Shown here piece after piece: positions 25,247-33,424 of a stretch of 64,000 bases of DNA (position 1 is the stretch's first letter; the number at the start of each line of letters is the position of its first letter). The notes beneath the pieces are model-generated. The model did not search any database and was not told where the DNA came from. It was given only the letters and a program-made list of their open reading frames with translations. This stretch comes from Paenibacillus plantarum (GTDB taxonomy: Bacteria; Bacillota; Bacilli; Paenibacillales; NBRC-103111), in the NCBI RefSeq assembly GCF_013141695.1, contig NZ_WHNY01000074.1, positions 186,001-250,000 of the forward strand, written 5' to 3'. The position numbers were made by a program, and so were the translations under genes.

Positions 25247-25280
25247 AACAGGCTGCCGTGCATATTGGCAGCCTGTTTTT
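25247..25280 (+). terminator. Intrinsic terminator of the ars operon
   Basis: AACAGGCTGCC/GGCAGCCTGTT 11-bp perfect stem with a 9-nt loop and five Ts, about 55 bp past the arsC stop. Confidence 0.9.
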
Positions 25281-25312
25281 CCTATCCTTCTCGGTCAACA
25301 GAGTACTGCACT

Positions 25313-26395
25313 TCACCCTTTACGCTTTTGAAAATCGATCATGAACTCAGCGAGATCTTTACAAGCTTGATAAGGAACAGCATTATAAGCGGATGCACGT
25401 AGCCCCCCAACACTTCTATGGCCAGCCAGACCATCAAAGCCATGCAACTCCGACTCCTGAATAAAAAGTTTCTCCAATTTTTCATCCATCATTTGCCATG
25501 TGATGTTCATCATTGAACGAAACGGCATTTCAATAATTCCTTTGTAGTAGCCACCGCTGCTATCAATCACATCATAAAGAAGGTTTGCTTTTTGAACATT
25601 CATTTTCTCTATTTCAGCGATACCTCCCTGCCGATTTACCCAATCAAGCACAAGTTTCATCATATAAATGGAATGAACCGGGGGTGTATTGTAAAGTGAT
25701 TTGTTTTGAGCGTACGTTCTGTAATTTAGAATAGCTGGAATGGTGTTCACACATTCTTTGAGCAAATCTTCATGAATGACCACAACGGTTGCGCCTGCGG
25801 GTCCAAGATTTTTTTGAGCTGAAGCGTAAAACATTGAGAACTTGTTAAACTCGAGCTTCCGGCTAAGTAAATCACTTGTCATGTCTCCAATAAGGGGAAC
25901 TGAGCTAGTCGAGGGAAAATCACGAAATTGTGATCCCTCAATCGTATTATTGGTTGTGATGTGGATATAGGCAGCATCTGGATCTACGTTTAAATCGCTC
26001 ACAGCCGGAAGAATGCTCCAATTTTGCGATTGACTACTCGCTACAATTTTTGCATTGCCAATTGTTTGGGCTTCTTTATAAGCCTTTTCCGAAAAACTAC
26101 CCGAAAGAATATAGCTTCCATTCCTTTTAGGTGACATCAAATTCATCGGTACCATAGCAAATTGCATACTTGCGCCACCACTCATAAATAAGACTTGATA
26201 GTCTGAATTCAAGCCCAAGAGCCCAAGCATAATCTGCTGTGTCTCCTCGAATAGCTGCTCAACATCCTTACTACGATGAGACATCTCCATAATGGATATG
26301 CCTTTCCTATACTCAATAAATTTGTCCTGTGCTTGATTCAGGACCTCAAGAGGAAGAGCTGCCGGACCCGGATTGAAGTTGTTAATACGATACAT
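25313..26395 (-). CDS. serC: Phosphoserine aminotransferase
   Basis: 360 residues, normal length. SerC converts 3-phosphohydroxypyruvate and glutamate to phosphoserine in serine (and pyridoxine) synthesis. Family blocks are NFNPGPAALP at the start, SMEMSHRS as IMEMSHRSKD, LFMSGGASMQFAMVPMNL, and FYASAQKNLGPAG, whose Lys forms the PLP Schiff base. The end FGGLRAS-like stretch reads SVGGLRASAYN. AAGGAGG lies 9 nt before the ATG. A T-box leader upstream places it under uncharged-tRNA control. Confidence 0.96.
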   Translation of the reverse strand: MYRINNFNPGPAALPLEVLNQAQDKFIEYRKGISIMEMSHRSKDVEQLFEETQQIMLGLLGLNSDYQVLFMSGGASMQFAMVPMNLMSPKRNGSYILSGSFSEKAYKEAQTIGNAKIVASSQSQNWSILPAVSDLNVDPDAAYIHITTNNTIEGSQFRDFPSTSSVPLIGDMTSDLLSRKLEFNKFSMFYASAQKNLGPAGATVVVIHEDLLKECVNTIPAILNYRTYAQNKSLYNTPPVHSIYMMKLVLDWVNRQGGIAEIEKMNVQKANLLYDVIDSSGGYYKGIIEMPFRSMMNITWQMMDEKLEKLFIQESELHGFDGLAGHRSVGGLRASAYNAVPYQACKDLAEFMIDFQKRKG

Positions 26396-26425
26396 GGTTA
26401 CGAACCTCCTTCAATTTGTGAAAAC

Positions 26426-26605
26426 GCAAAAACGCCCCTCGTCTTATTGGGACGAGGAGCGTTTGCTCGCGGTGCCACCCAACTTGATCGAACATAGCTG
26501 TTCGATCCTCTTGGTTCCGCGATAACGGTCGGGACCGGCTAACTTAGGAACATCATTTGCATGATGCTCTTGACGGAAACGCCTCCGAGTTGGATTCTCA
26601 TCATA
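26426..26605 (-). promoter_or_regulatory. T-box leader of serC (probably Ser-tRNA responsive)
   Basis: On the minus strand the conserved T-box sequence TGGGTGGCACCGCG (26468-26481) is followed by an intrinsic terminator whose 13-bp stem (26431-26463) ends in a T-run. Upstream lie a GATCGAAC/GTTCGATC hairpin and a CGGTCCCGACCG hairpin. A candidate Stem I closes with ATGATGA/TCATCAT-type arms, with AGC (Ser codon, 26566-26568) followed by A at the specifier position. Uncharged tRNA should favour the antiterminator. Stem I seems short, so the specifier is tentative; the T-box itself is not. Confidence 0.85.
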
Positions 26606-26720
26606 GGCATAATTCAAGTATTTATTTATATTCAGTTAAACCTACCACAGGTATTTTGTCAACTAGCATAACGACGACATCTTATATACATTTCAGTTTA
26701 AGTCTTCTTTTAAACGTCAC

Positions 26721-27176
26721 TTATTTATTACTTAGTTGTTCCGCCAAACCGATTAGAATTCCTTCATTTCCACGAATATAGCAGAGCCGATACGAGTTCT
26801 CGTACTGAACCACTTCGCCAACAAGCTGAGCACCATGCTTAGTGACGAGTCTGGATACCATTTCGTCAATGTCTTCAACAGCGAACATGACGCGTAGATA
26901 ACCGAGAGCATTTACAGGAGCAGTTCGGTGATCTGATATAGTAGGTGGGGTGAGAAATCGCGAAAGTTCTATTCGGCTGTGGCCATCTGGGGTAATCATC
27001 ATAGCAATTTCTACACATTGTGAACCCAGACCTGTTACGCGACCAGCCCATTCACCTTCGACAGTAGCTCGCCCTTCAAGCTTCAAGCCAATTTCCTCGA
27101 AGAAAGAGATTGCGTCATCAAGAGATTCTACAACGATGCCAACATTGTCCATTCTTAGTAATTTGTTTTTTTCCAT
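26721..27176 (-). CDS. VOC family protein
   Basis: 151 residues, glyoxalase-like. RMDNVGIVVESLDDAISFFE at the start and YENSYRLCYIRGNEGILIGL at the end are typical repeat strands; HSRIELSRF in the middle gives another. AAGGAG precedes the ATG. Substrate unknown; the paralogs at 45 and 14793 are not close in sequence. A single gene between serC and two hypothetical membrane proteins. Confidence 0.85.
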   Translation of the reverse strand: MEKNKLLRMDNVGIVVESLDDAISFFEEIGLKLEGRATVEGEWAGRVTGLGSQCVEIAMMITPDGHSRIELSRFLTPPTISDHRTAPVNALGYLRVMFAVEDIDEMVSRLVTKHGAQLVGEVVQYENSYRLCYIRGNEGILIGLAEQLSNK

Positions 27177-27251
27177 AGTTTTATCTCCTTATGTGTACAA
27201 TTTCATTACCTGATCAGCTTCATATTTATTCTATCCATATTACCAATTCCC

Positions 27252-27647
27252 TCAATGTCCTTTCAATAAATTATTTATGGCGTCTGTATATTCACCTTCA
27301 ATTTTTTTGTACCTGCCACCCTCTTGAATCCCAATCTTATCCCTTGTAACCCACAACTCCATGGTATCTGAACCAACGCGTTTCTTAACTACTAGTTTGA
27401 AATAAGGTGCTTCAATTTGTGAATCTGCTTTTGGGTCGGCTTTTTTTTGATGGCGAAATGACTTCTCTATAGAGTCAAATAATACATCTCTCGAATCATC
27501 TCTTGGTATTTCTATTACCTCTCCTAGCCCATTCTTCCCAGGTTTATATATCGTTATGGATGTTATATAGTTGTTGTTCGTCTTGAATACGATAATTCCA
27601 ATTAGAAGGACTGCTAAGCTTAAAATTAACCACCTTGATATCCTCAT
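27252..27647 (-). CDS. Hypothetical membrane-anchored protein
   Basis: 131 residues with one N-terminal hydrophobic helix (WLILSLAVLLIGIIVF, about 6-21), so probably anchored with its C-terminal domain outside. The rest is charged, with alternating strands (YFKLVVKKRVG, MELWVTRDKIGI). CAGGAGG precedes the ATG. I do not recognise the family. It follows another small membrane protein on the same strand, and the two may be co-expressed. Confidence 0.7.
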   Translation of the reverse strand: MRISRWLILSLAVLLIGIIVFKTNNNYITSITIYKPGKNGLGEVIEIPRDDSRDVLFDSIEKSFRHQKKADPKADSQIEAPYFKLVVKKRVGSDTMELWVTRDKIGIQEGGRYKKIEGEYTDAINNLLKGH

Positions 27648-27695
27648 CGTAACCTCCTGATGGATTGAATATCCGATTAGAGCAGTTACACTACT

Positions 27696-28208
27696 TCAAC
27701 TCTGGTTTTGATATTTTATGATAATGAGATTAGAATTTTCTATTTTGTGAATGATTTCTATACTTGATCCTGATAACAATCTCACAGCAAATTTGTTATT
27801 TTCCATATCACTATAGTCTTGAATTGTACCTTTATCTTTTAGCTTGTTTAACTCTTCCTGATAGAAGGATTTAAAATCACGTTCATTTACATAGGTCAAA
27901 TAAAACGGAGAACAAACATTTTGATTTCCTTTAAATACAGTTCTTTTAGGAAGAGGAATTGCCATATTTTTAAGTTCATCTTCATATTCACATTCAAATA
28001 TTTTACTTGGGAAAAAATAACTTTTTACATAGTTATTATAGTTTACATTCCAAAAGTAACATTGAATAATAATAAAAATGGGTATCGAGATCATCAAGAT
28101 AATTGATGGAACCTTTTTCCTTTTGGCTACTTTCACAATTACAATAAGAATAAGCAGTCCAATAATCATAGCAATTGTATATGGTATATATAGGATATTC
28201 CCAGCCAA
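27696..28208 (-). CDS. Hypothetical membrane protein
   Basis: 170 residues. Two hydrophobic helices (IPYTIAMIIGLLILIVIVKV and VPSIILMISIPIFIIIQCYF) occupy the first 55 residues; the remaining polar part (from about 60) probably faces outside. It starts at TTG, supported by GAGGTGAT about 5 nt before it, and this start lies inside the 3' part of the next upstream frame. AT-rich. Function unknown. Confidence 0.65.
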   Translation of the reverse strand: MAGNILYIPYTIAMIIGLLILIVIVKVAKRKKVPSIILMISIPIFIIIQCYFWNVNYNNYVKSYFFPSKIFECEYEDELKNMAIPLPKRTVFKGNQNVCSPFYLTYVNERDFKSFYQEELNKLKDKGTIQDYSDMENNKFAVRLLSGSSIEIIHKIENSNLIIIKYQNQS

Positions 28209-28534
28209 ACAATCACCTCACGTATATATGTATTCGGTAATCTTACCAAGCTACCTTCATCGAACCACTCTAAGAGCCACGGACATTCTCCAACAGTCAT
28301 ATAATGTGGATAGTTTCGAATAGGCTTTCCACCCTTTATTATAAAAAGTTCTCTTGCCTTTGCTTCAAGACTTCGTCGGATTGTTAGGTAGTCCACGGAT
28401 CTTTTGCTTGCGAATCCTTTCTTCTGGAATCGAATATCGTTAAGTATTCTCTCCGCTTCCGATGGTTCTAAATCTGATAGATTTCGAAAAGGTCCTGTTG
28501 ATTTATCAAAATAATGGTATAGGAAATTCATCAT
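28166..28534 (-). CDS. Hypothetical protein, probably 3'-truncated
   Basis: 122 residues. The first ~100 (FLYHYFDKSTGPFRNLSDL, FASKRSVDYLTIRRSLE, KPIRNYPHYMTVGECPWLLE) match, from memory, a conserved Bacillales cytosolic protein that usually runs to 170-180 residues and continues with an SFTYGDLFPT-type block. Here the frame goes instead into hydrophobic VIVWLGISYIYHIQLL and stops inside the next gene, overlapping it by 43 bases. I infer loss of the C-terminal third. GAGG precedes the ATG. Confidence 0.55.
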   Translation of the reverse strand: MMNFLYHYFDKSTGPFRNLSDLEPSEAERILNDIRFQKKGFASKRSVDYLTIRRSLEAKARELFIIKGGKPIRNYPHYMTVGECPWLLEWFDEGSLVRLPNTYIREVIVWLGISYIYHIQLL

Positions 28535-28743
28535 TGCATTACCTCACAAAATGTAAATTATTACTCTATATAATCATATCACGATTCTGAACGAGTCTGC
28601 CGATTGATACCAGTAACCTCGAACTGGTAAGCCGGAGATATGTGGGTGCAGCCGGATAAGCCGCCTTAGCTAGATTCTAAAGCTTGACTATGGAATTTAT
28701 ATTTGATACAACGAAGCTACGACTTAAGAAGGCGGTGTAATGG

Positions 28744-29832
28744 ATGGGGAAACCAATAACATTCAGCATTATCGGCGGTGCAGGCTTTCGCGCACAGTAT
28801 TTTCTAAGAATTGCACAGGCTCTTCCAGAACAATTTTGTATTAGCGGAATGGTTATTCGTGACGAAGCCAAGGGAAGAGCGATGGAAGACTTATGGAAAG
28901 TGACTACTTATCGGACACTGGATCAGCTCTTGGAAAATGAACAACCGGACTTTGTTGTACTATCCGTCAACGCATCCGCCGCTATCGATTATATGCTGCA
29001 GCTGGCGGAACGCGGAATTCCTGTACTTGCAGAGACACCTCCTGCACCTGATCTGGATGGTTTACTGCAGCTACATAACAAGCTTACCCGTCAAGGCGCG
29101 CGAATTCAAATTGCAGAACAATACCAATTCCATCCTATCCAAGAAGCCCGACATAAGATTATTAGGTCAGGACAATTAGGCAATGTTAATCAAGTGACCG
29201 TATCCATATCTCAGTTCTATCATGCAGTAAGCTTAATACGGAAAATGTTAGGTGTGCGCTTTGAAGATGTCCGTATTAGAGGAATGAAATTTGAATCCGA
29301 TTGGGTCGCTGGGCCGAACCGAAGTGGTCCGCCAACAGAAGATAAATTAATCAAGTCAGAGAGAGATATAGCTTGGTTGGATTTTGATGGAAAACTGGGG
29401 ATTTACGATTTCACTAAGGATCAGCATCGCTCATGGACCCGTTCAAACCATTTATGTATTAGGGGGGAACGGGGAGAAATATTTGATAATCGGATTAGCA
29501 TACAAGATCCTTCCTGTACACAGATTCAAATGGAATTAAAGCGCATCAATAAAGGTGAGTATGAGAACGCGGAAGGCTATTTCCTTAAAGGAATTATGGC
29601 GGGAGAACAATGGGTATATGAAAACCCCTTCATGCCTGCAAGGTTATATGACGATGAAATTGCTATTGCAGCCTGTTTAAAGAAGATGGCGGTTTATGCC
29701 GAGGGCGGACCCGGATTTTATGGTCTTCCAGAAGCTTCTCAGGACCACTATATCGGCATGCTGATTGAGCAGGCGATTAGAACCGGAGAGACAGTAGTGT
29801 CAACTCGACAACCATGGGCTGATAACGAATAA
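28744..29832 (+). CDS. Gfo/Idh/MocA family oxidoreductase
   Basis: 362 residues. The N-terminal Rossmann fold begins ITFSIIGGAGFRAQYFLRIA, and LAETPPAPD stands where the family has its EKP motif, with Thr for Lys. The C-terminal half is the alpha/beta dimer domain. Family members use NAD(P) on sugars, inositols or related polyols. Substitution at the catalytic Lys position is odd and may change the reaction. A GAAGGCGG site is upstream of the ATG. A single gene with its own terminator. Confidence 0.8.
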   Translation: MGKPITFSIIGGAGFRAQYFLRIAQALPEQFCISGMVIRDEAKGRAMEDLWKVTTYRTLDQLLENEQPDFVVLSVNASAAIDYMLQLAERGIPVLAETPPAPDLDGLLQLHNKLTRQGARIQIAEQYQFHPIQEARHKIIRSGQLGNVNQVTVSISQFYHAVSLIRKMLGVRFEDVRIRGMKFESDWVAGPNRSGPPTEDKLIKSERDIAWLDFDGKLGIYDFTKDQHRSWTRSNHLCIRGERGEIFDNRISIQDPSCTQIQMELKRINKGEYENAEGYFLKGIMAGEQWVYENPFMPARLYDDEIAIAACLKKMAVYAEGGPGFYGLPEASQDHYIGMLIEQAIRTGETVVSTRQPWADNE

Positions 29833-29835
29833 TTA

Positions 29836-29868
29836 GAAATGGCACCCCATTCGGGTGCCATTTCTTTT
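29836..29868 (+). terminator. Intrinsic terminator after the Gfo/Idh gene
   Basis: GAAATGGCACCC/GGGTGCCATTTC stem, 5-nt loop, followed by TTTT; it lies between convergent genes. Confidence 0.9.
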
Positions 29869-29880
29869 AATTGTATTCGA

Positions 29881-30513
29881 TTATTTTATATTTCTTACAT
29901 CCACATTCGTATTAGGTAGAAGATGTAAGTAATCGAACTGTACTACACATCCATCACCAACTGGACTCTGGGCAACTACACCAACTTTTAAACTATGGAT
30001 ATTACTCATTCCAAAATACCGCACTAATGCCCATTCATTACCATCAAGAGAGTAATGAAAAGCTAAACAATTATCATATCGAGATACTCTTAAGAAAGGG
30101 TTTGTATTCCCGACATAGTCGCCGATACAATCATCCGAAATATCTTTAGTTACAACACTAACAATGGATGGTCGACCTCTAAAATCCTCATAACATAACT
30201 TGGCCCAATTATTCTCGTCAGCCATTACCATAAGGCAGCCGGAGTCATTCCGGTCACGTATGTCTACGCTAACCCGTGTGGTTAAAATGAAATTTGTATC
30301 TGTTGTCGTATATAGGAATGGAGCAGAATTTTTTCTACTTTCCTGTGTTGGGTTATGGAAGAAGTCTGCACGAGGTGGAGCAGTGATCATAAGTGAATTT
30401 TGTTCAGAAAATTCCCATTCATGTGGTTCATTCATCCATTTAAGAGAAGTATTTAGACTCTTCCCCACGCAGTTATTAAAAAGACTCATACCTAACCATC
30501 GCCACCCATCCAT
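29881..30513 (-). CDS. DUF1349 family protein (concanavalin-like fold)
   Basis: 210 residues. Family marks include WEFSEQNSLMITAPPRADFF near the start, FILTTRVSVD, SGCLMVMADENNWAKLCYED, and a C-terminal VGVVAQSPVGDGCVVQFDYL strand. These are jelly-roll proteins related to YesU and often act near sugar-degradation genes; no catalytic activity is established. No strong ribosome site is visible, so the start (30513 or the ATG at 30489) is uncertain. No signal peptide. Confidence 0.82.
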   Translation of the reverse strand: MDGWRWLGMSLFNNCVGKSLNTSLKWMNEPHEWEFSEQNSLMITAPPRADFFHNPTQESRKNSAPFLYTTTDTNFILTTRVSVDIRDRNDSGCLMVMADENNWAKLCYEDFRGRPSIVSVVTKDISDDCIGDYVGNTNPFLRVSRYDNCLAFHYSLDGNEWALVRYFGMSNIHSLKVGVVAQSPVGDGCVVQFDYLHLLPNTNVDVRNIK

Positions 30514-30642
30514 ATCAGATATCTACCATAGTGTATATGTAGTGTGATTATTATAACAGAGGGGAAACTATTTTGTTCAAATCTCTTACTACATTTCTCC
30601 GTGTTACTCTAGTAGCTGCATAGAGTTGATCTGTCCACACCT

Positions 30643-31062
30643 CTACTCCTTGCTTCCCTCTTTACGTTGGAAACGGTCTTCTGCAATCGAATGTGCTTCT
30701 ACGATCAGTCTCTTTGTTATTTCAACATTATCTTCAATCGGATTAAGGATGCAGACAAAGTGCTGACGTGCATAGTGGGGATGTGGCAAAAATACGTTGA
30801 GTATGGAATAGTCGATGTCTCTATCCGATGGGCAAGGGATGAGATTGTTGAACGTCTCTTTGCTCACTCCAATATTGAGGCGAAATACATCTTCCCGGTC
30901 AAGGTTGGACACATCGTCAAAGTCATTATCTGAATCAGCAATGGTTACAAACGGCAAGCGGTCATCCTTGCAGACAAAGAAGAACGAATAGCCGAAGTTG
31001 TCCACCCGCTGCACATTCGGCAGTTCCATTGTAAATGCTTCAAAAACTACTTGATTCATCAT
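30643..31062 (-). CDS. DUF6194 family protein
   Basis: 139 residues: NFGYSFFFVCKDDRLPFVTI, DNDFDDVSNLDREDVFRLN, IGVSKETFNNLI, VFLPHPHYARQHFVCILNP. This is the conserved layout of a small cytosolic family of unknown function found in Firmicutes and Actinobacteria. GGAGG precedes a double ATG. No genetic partner is evident. Confidence 0.8.
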   Translation of the reverse strand: MMNQVVFEAFTMELPNVQRVDNFGYSFFFVCKDDRLPFVTIADSDNDFDDVSNLDREDVFRLNIGVSKETFNNLIPCPSDRDIDYSILNVFLPHPHYARQHFVCILNPIEDNVEITKRLIVEAHSIAEDRFQRKEGSKE

Positions 31063-31147
31063 TTTCCCTCCAGAGTTTCAGATTTAAATGTATATTTACC
31101 CACTTGAAGATTCTTCAATATCCGCTTTGTTGTGGATACACGTTAGC

Positions 31148-31672
31148 TTACTCCCTGTTGCTTGAAATAATATTCTGAAGTATTTCCTTGCTTTCTATAT
31201 CCTTGGGTCTTGGCTTTCGCCCAATTTGCTCATAAACATTTTTTTCTTCGAGCAATTGAGATGGGCTTAATACATACGCGGAAATTCCATGCAGCGTGAA
31301 TTCCTTTTTCTGAAGAGCATCTATTCTCCATTCCCATTCAGGTAAGCCATTCGGAGTAATCGCACCATCGAGAGCTCGATTTAAATACAGAAATTGAATA
31401 TCGATTTTGGCTTTAACAAAGTCCGTTTGCCTATCACTCACTGGGATCCTTTTATAACCTAATTCAATTAATTCCCTCTCTAGAATATCTCGATGATGAA
31501 CCCATGTTACTAAATCAAGATCTTCATGAGGGCGTGTAACCTCCCCCAATATGAAGTCTATGGCCCATCCTCCACGCAACCAGAAATGTCCATTGAATTT
31601 TGCAAATATTGCATTCATCTCTTTAATCATATTTAACTGAGCTTGCGTTTGATCATTTTTATTTTGTGCCAT
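31148..31672 (-). CDS. Nucleotidyltransferase-like protein (aminoglycoside adenylyltransferase-type)
   Basis: 174 residues. The nucleotidyltransferase core LRGGWAIDFILGEVTRPHED followed by LDLV carries the GG and the Asp pair (D of HEDLDL) that bind Mg-nucleotide. A third Asp may be in KAKIDIQFL. The arrangement resembles AadB/LinA-type enzymes that adenylylate antibiotics, but many homologs have no known resistance role. GGGGGA precedes the ATG. Function remains open. Confidence 0.8.
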   Translation of the reverse strand: MAQNKNDQTQAQLNMIKEMNAIFAKFNGHFWLRGGWAIDFILGEVTRPHEDLDLVTWVHHRDILERELIELGYKRIPVSDRQTDFVKAKIDIQFLYLNRALDGAITPNGLPEWEWRIDALQKKEFTLHGISAYVLSPSQLLEEKNVYEQIGRKPRPKDIESKEILQNIISSNRE

Positions 31673-31823
31673 TTTGAGTCCCCCATAAATGAACTATCGT
31701 TCCGTTAAGAGAACGAATTAACTTTTGAATTGCTGTTCAAATACTGATTCAGCAATCTCTAAAGCCTCAAAGTCACCATGAATAATAAATAGAAGATAAC
31801 AGGTAATCCTATAGCAGATATTA

Positions 31824-32234
31824 TCATCCACCCAAACCATTTAAAATGATGTCATCCACGTCTGATGTTCCGATGCCTAAAAGCCCCTGAGCAATTTCAA
31901 CAGACAAACTCACAAAGCATATAAATAACAGATTGGCCTTTACTCTTTTGTCCTTTTTGAATAATGACAAATAAGTACCAAGAGGAATGAAAATAATTAT
32001 ATTACCAACAACATTACTAAATGCGAATCTTCTAATTGTCGCAGAACCGCCAAGTACATACTCCTTTATACTATAAAAAGGAATAAGATTGATTGACCTA
32101 TGTATAGTCCTTTGACTATTAAACAACTCCAAAAGTGACATTCTGGATAAGAACAACAATTTAATTAAAAAAACGATGTAACCAATGAAAACAACATATA
32201 AAAAGATTGTTTTAATTCGTTCTCGTTTATTCAT
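31824..32234 (-). CDS. VanZ family membrane protein, probably frameshifted at the C-terminus
   Basis: About 136 residues from the ATG at 32234, which has GGAGG 7 nt upstream. VanZ features: two N-terminal helices, SINLIPFYSIKEYVLGG, NVVGNIIIFIPLGTYLSLF, VEIAQGLLGIGTSDVDDIIL, NGLGG. The family normally adds a last helix after this point. Here the frame stops at a TGA right after NGLGG, while the neighbouring frame continues as MIISAIGLPVIFYLLF and ends at 31759. A one-base indel near 31828 would explain this. VanZ proteins are linked to teicoplanin resistance and lipid-carrier handling. Confidence 0.7.
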   Translation of the reverse strand: MNKRERIKTIFLYVVFIGYIVFLIKLLFLSRMSLLELFNSQRTIHRSINLIPFYSIKEYVLGGSATIRRFAFSNVVGNIIIFIPLGTYLSLFKKDKRVKANLLFICFVSLSVEIAQGLLGIGTSDVDDIILNGLGG

Positions 32235-32270
32235 AATACCTCCGTATTTCATTTCACCTCTCAATAACAA

Positions 32271-32972
32271 TTACGTAGCATTTGATTCCTTTAGCTGATA
32301 ATACAAACCACTCGAATCCGACCATTCCGCGAAAAGCACGCGCCCATGATCTGTAATTCCACTAAGCTGCAAAAGCTGCTCCACCCAATTCTTGTCTCGA
32401 CCGAGGCGCTTCAATGTATCTTCATTGATGCTGCCGTTTTCAATGATGTAAGCGGGAAGGCTGACTGTGCTCTGTTGATCTTTGGCATTACCGCTGATCT
32501 TTTCTGGATCCTTCTGGAGCAGCACGCTGATGCTGCCGTTCGTCTCGAACAAGGCGTAGGCCACTTCGCGCAGTGAGAAAATATTATTTTCCCGAAGCAG
32601 CATGCCCAATTGGGCGAAATCGAGATTGTTGCGCTTCATCGCCTTGAAGTCAATCACACCGTCCCGGATAATCAGATCCGGCGTCCCCGCGGCATACCGG
32701 GAAAGTCTGGGGAATCGTGCGATAAACTTTTCCAACCCTAGCGCTAGAAGCGTCCAGATAATCAGAGCAAATAGTAGATGGCTAAGATGAATGTCATCAT
32801 CATAAATCGTATTACCGACGAGTTCACTGAGCATTAAAGAGGAAACGAAATCAAAGGCGGTCAATTGGGAGATCTCTTTTTTTCCCAGCAGCCTGGTCAT
32901 GATCAAAAGTCCTACCAAAGCGACTGTAAGCTTGACACCGATACTTACATAAAGACTGGTATCCACCTTCAT
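32271..32972 (-). CDS. DUF421 (YetF-like) membrane protein
   Basis: 233 residues. Three N-terminal transmembrane segments and the family blocks RLLGKKEISQLTAFDFVSSL and GNTIYDDD lead into a cytosolic part: GTPDLIIRDGVIDFKAMKRN, LDFAQLGMLLRENNIFSL, VAYALFETNGSISVLLQ. Family members in Bacillales are common membrane proteins, several linked to spore germination. GAAGGGAAAG precedes the ATG. Its stop lies 36 nt before the VanZ start on the same strand, so they may share an mRNA. Confidence 0.9.
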   Translation of the reverse strand: MKVDTSLYVSIGVKLTVALVGLLIMTRLLGKKEISQLTAFDFVSSLMLSELVGNTIYDDDIHLSHLLFALIIWTLLALGLEKFIARFPRLSRYAAGTPDLIIRDGVIDFKAMKRNNLDFAQLGMLLRENNIFSLREVAYALFETNGSISVLLQKDPEKISGNAKDQQSTVSLPAYIIENGSINEDTLKRLGRDKNWVEQLLQLSGITDHGRVLFAEWSDSSGLYYQLKESNAT

Positions 32973-33130
32973 CTTTCCCTTCGGAGTATATATTCAATAG
33001 ATTTATATAACAAATAATACCACATATTGAGAATTAACCTTATTAAAGTATGCTGACTATCTAAACACACACACTAGTTCTATGAGACGGGCATATACTA
33101 GAGTAATACAGCTAGAAAGGGGGTATTCCC

Positions 33131-33385
33131 TTGACGCGATCCGATTCTTATTTAATTTGTAAAAAGTACCTCAACCGCGAAGTTACGATAAAAACGACAC
33201 ACGGCACTTACCGTGGCACGATTGTGAAAGTCGACGGCCACAAGGTCTATTTGAAACAAACACGCAATGGAAAGAAAGCACATATCTCGTTCCTGCCATT
33301 TCTTCTCCCATTAGTTCTGTTTGATCTCTTAGCCATTTTCCTGGTGGAATCTAGACCTTGTTCTCCGTTCAGACCCTTCCTCTAA
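33131..33385 (+). CDS. Small hypothetical protein with SH3/LSM-like N-terminus
   Basis: 84 residues. The first half (LNREVTIKTTHGTYRGTIVK, VDGHKVYLKQ) has the look of a small beta-barrel, as in LSM or SH3-type domains that bind nucleic acid or cell-surface ligands. The second half is a hydrophobic segment (FLPFLLPLVLFDLLAIFLV) that may enter the membrane. TTG start, with AAGGGGG 7 nt before it. It is unrecognised beyond this. Confidence 0.65.
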   Translation: MTRSDSYLICKKYLNREVTIKTTHGTYRGTIVKVDGHKVYLKQTRNGKKAHISFLPFLLPLVLFDLLAIFLVESRPCSPFRPFL

Positions 33386-33389
33386 AAAA

Positions 33390-33424
33390 AATGACCATCA
33401 CAACAACATCCTGTGGTGGTCATT
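33390..33424. terminator. Bidirectional intrinsic terminator
   Basis: 13-bp AATGACCATCACA stem (one G-U pair) with a 9-nt loop between convergent genes. The minus strand continues with eight Ts, so it is strongest for the acyl-CoA ligase gene, whose stop overlaps the stem. Confidence 0.85.
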
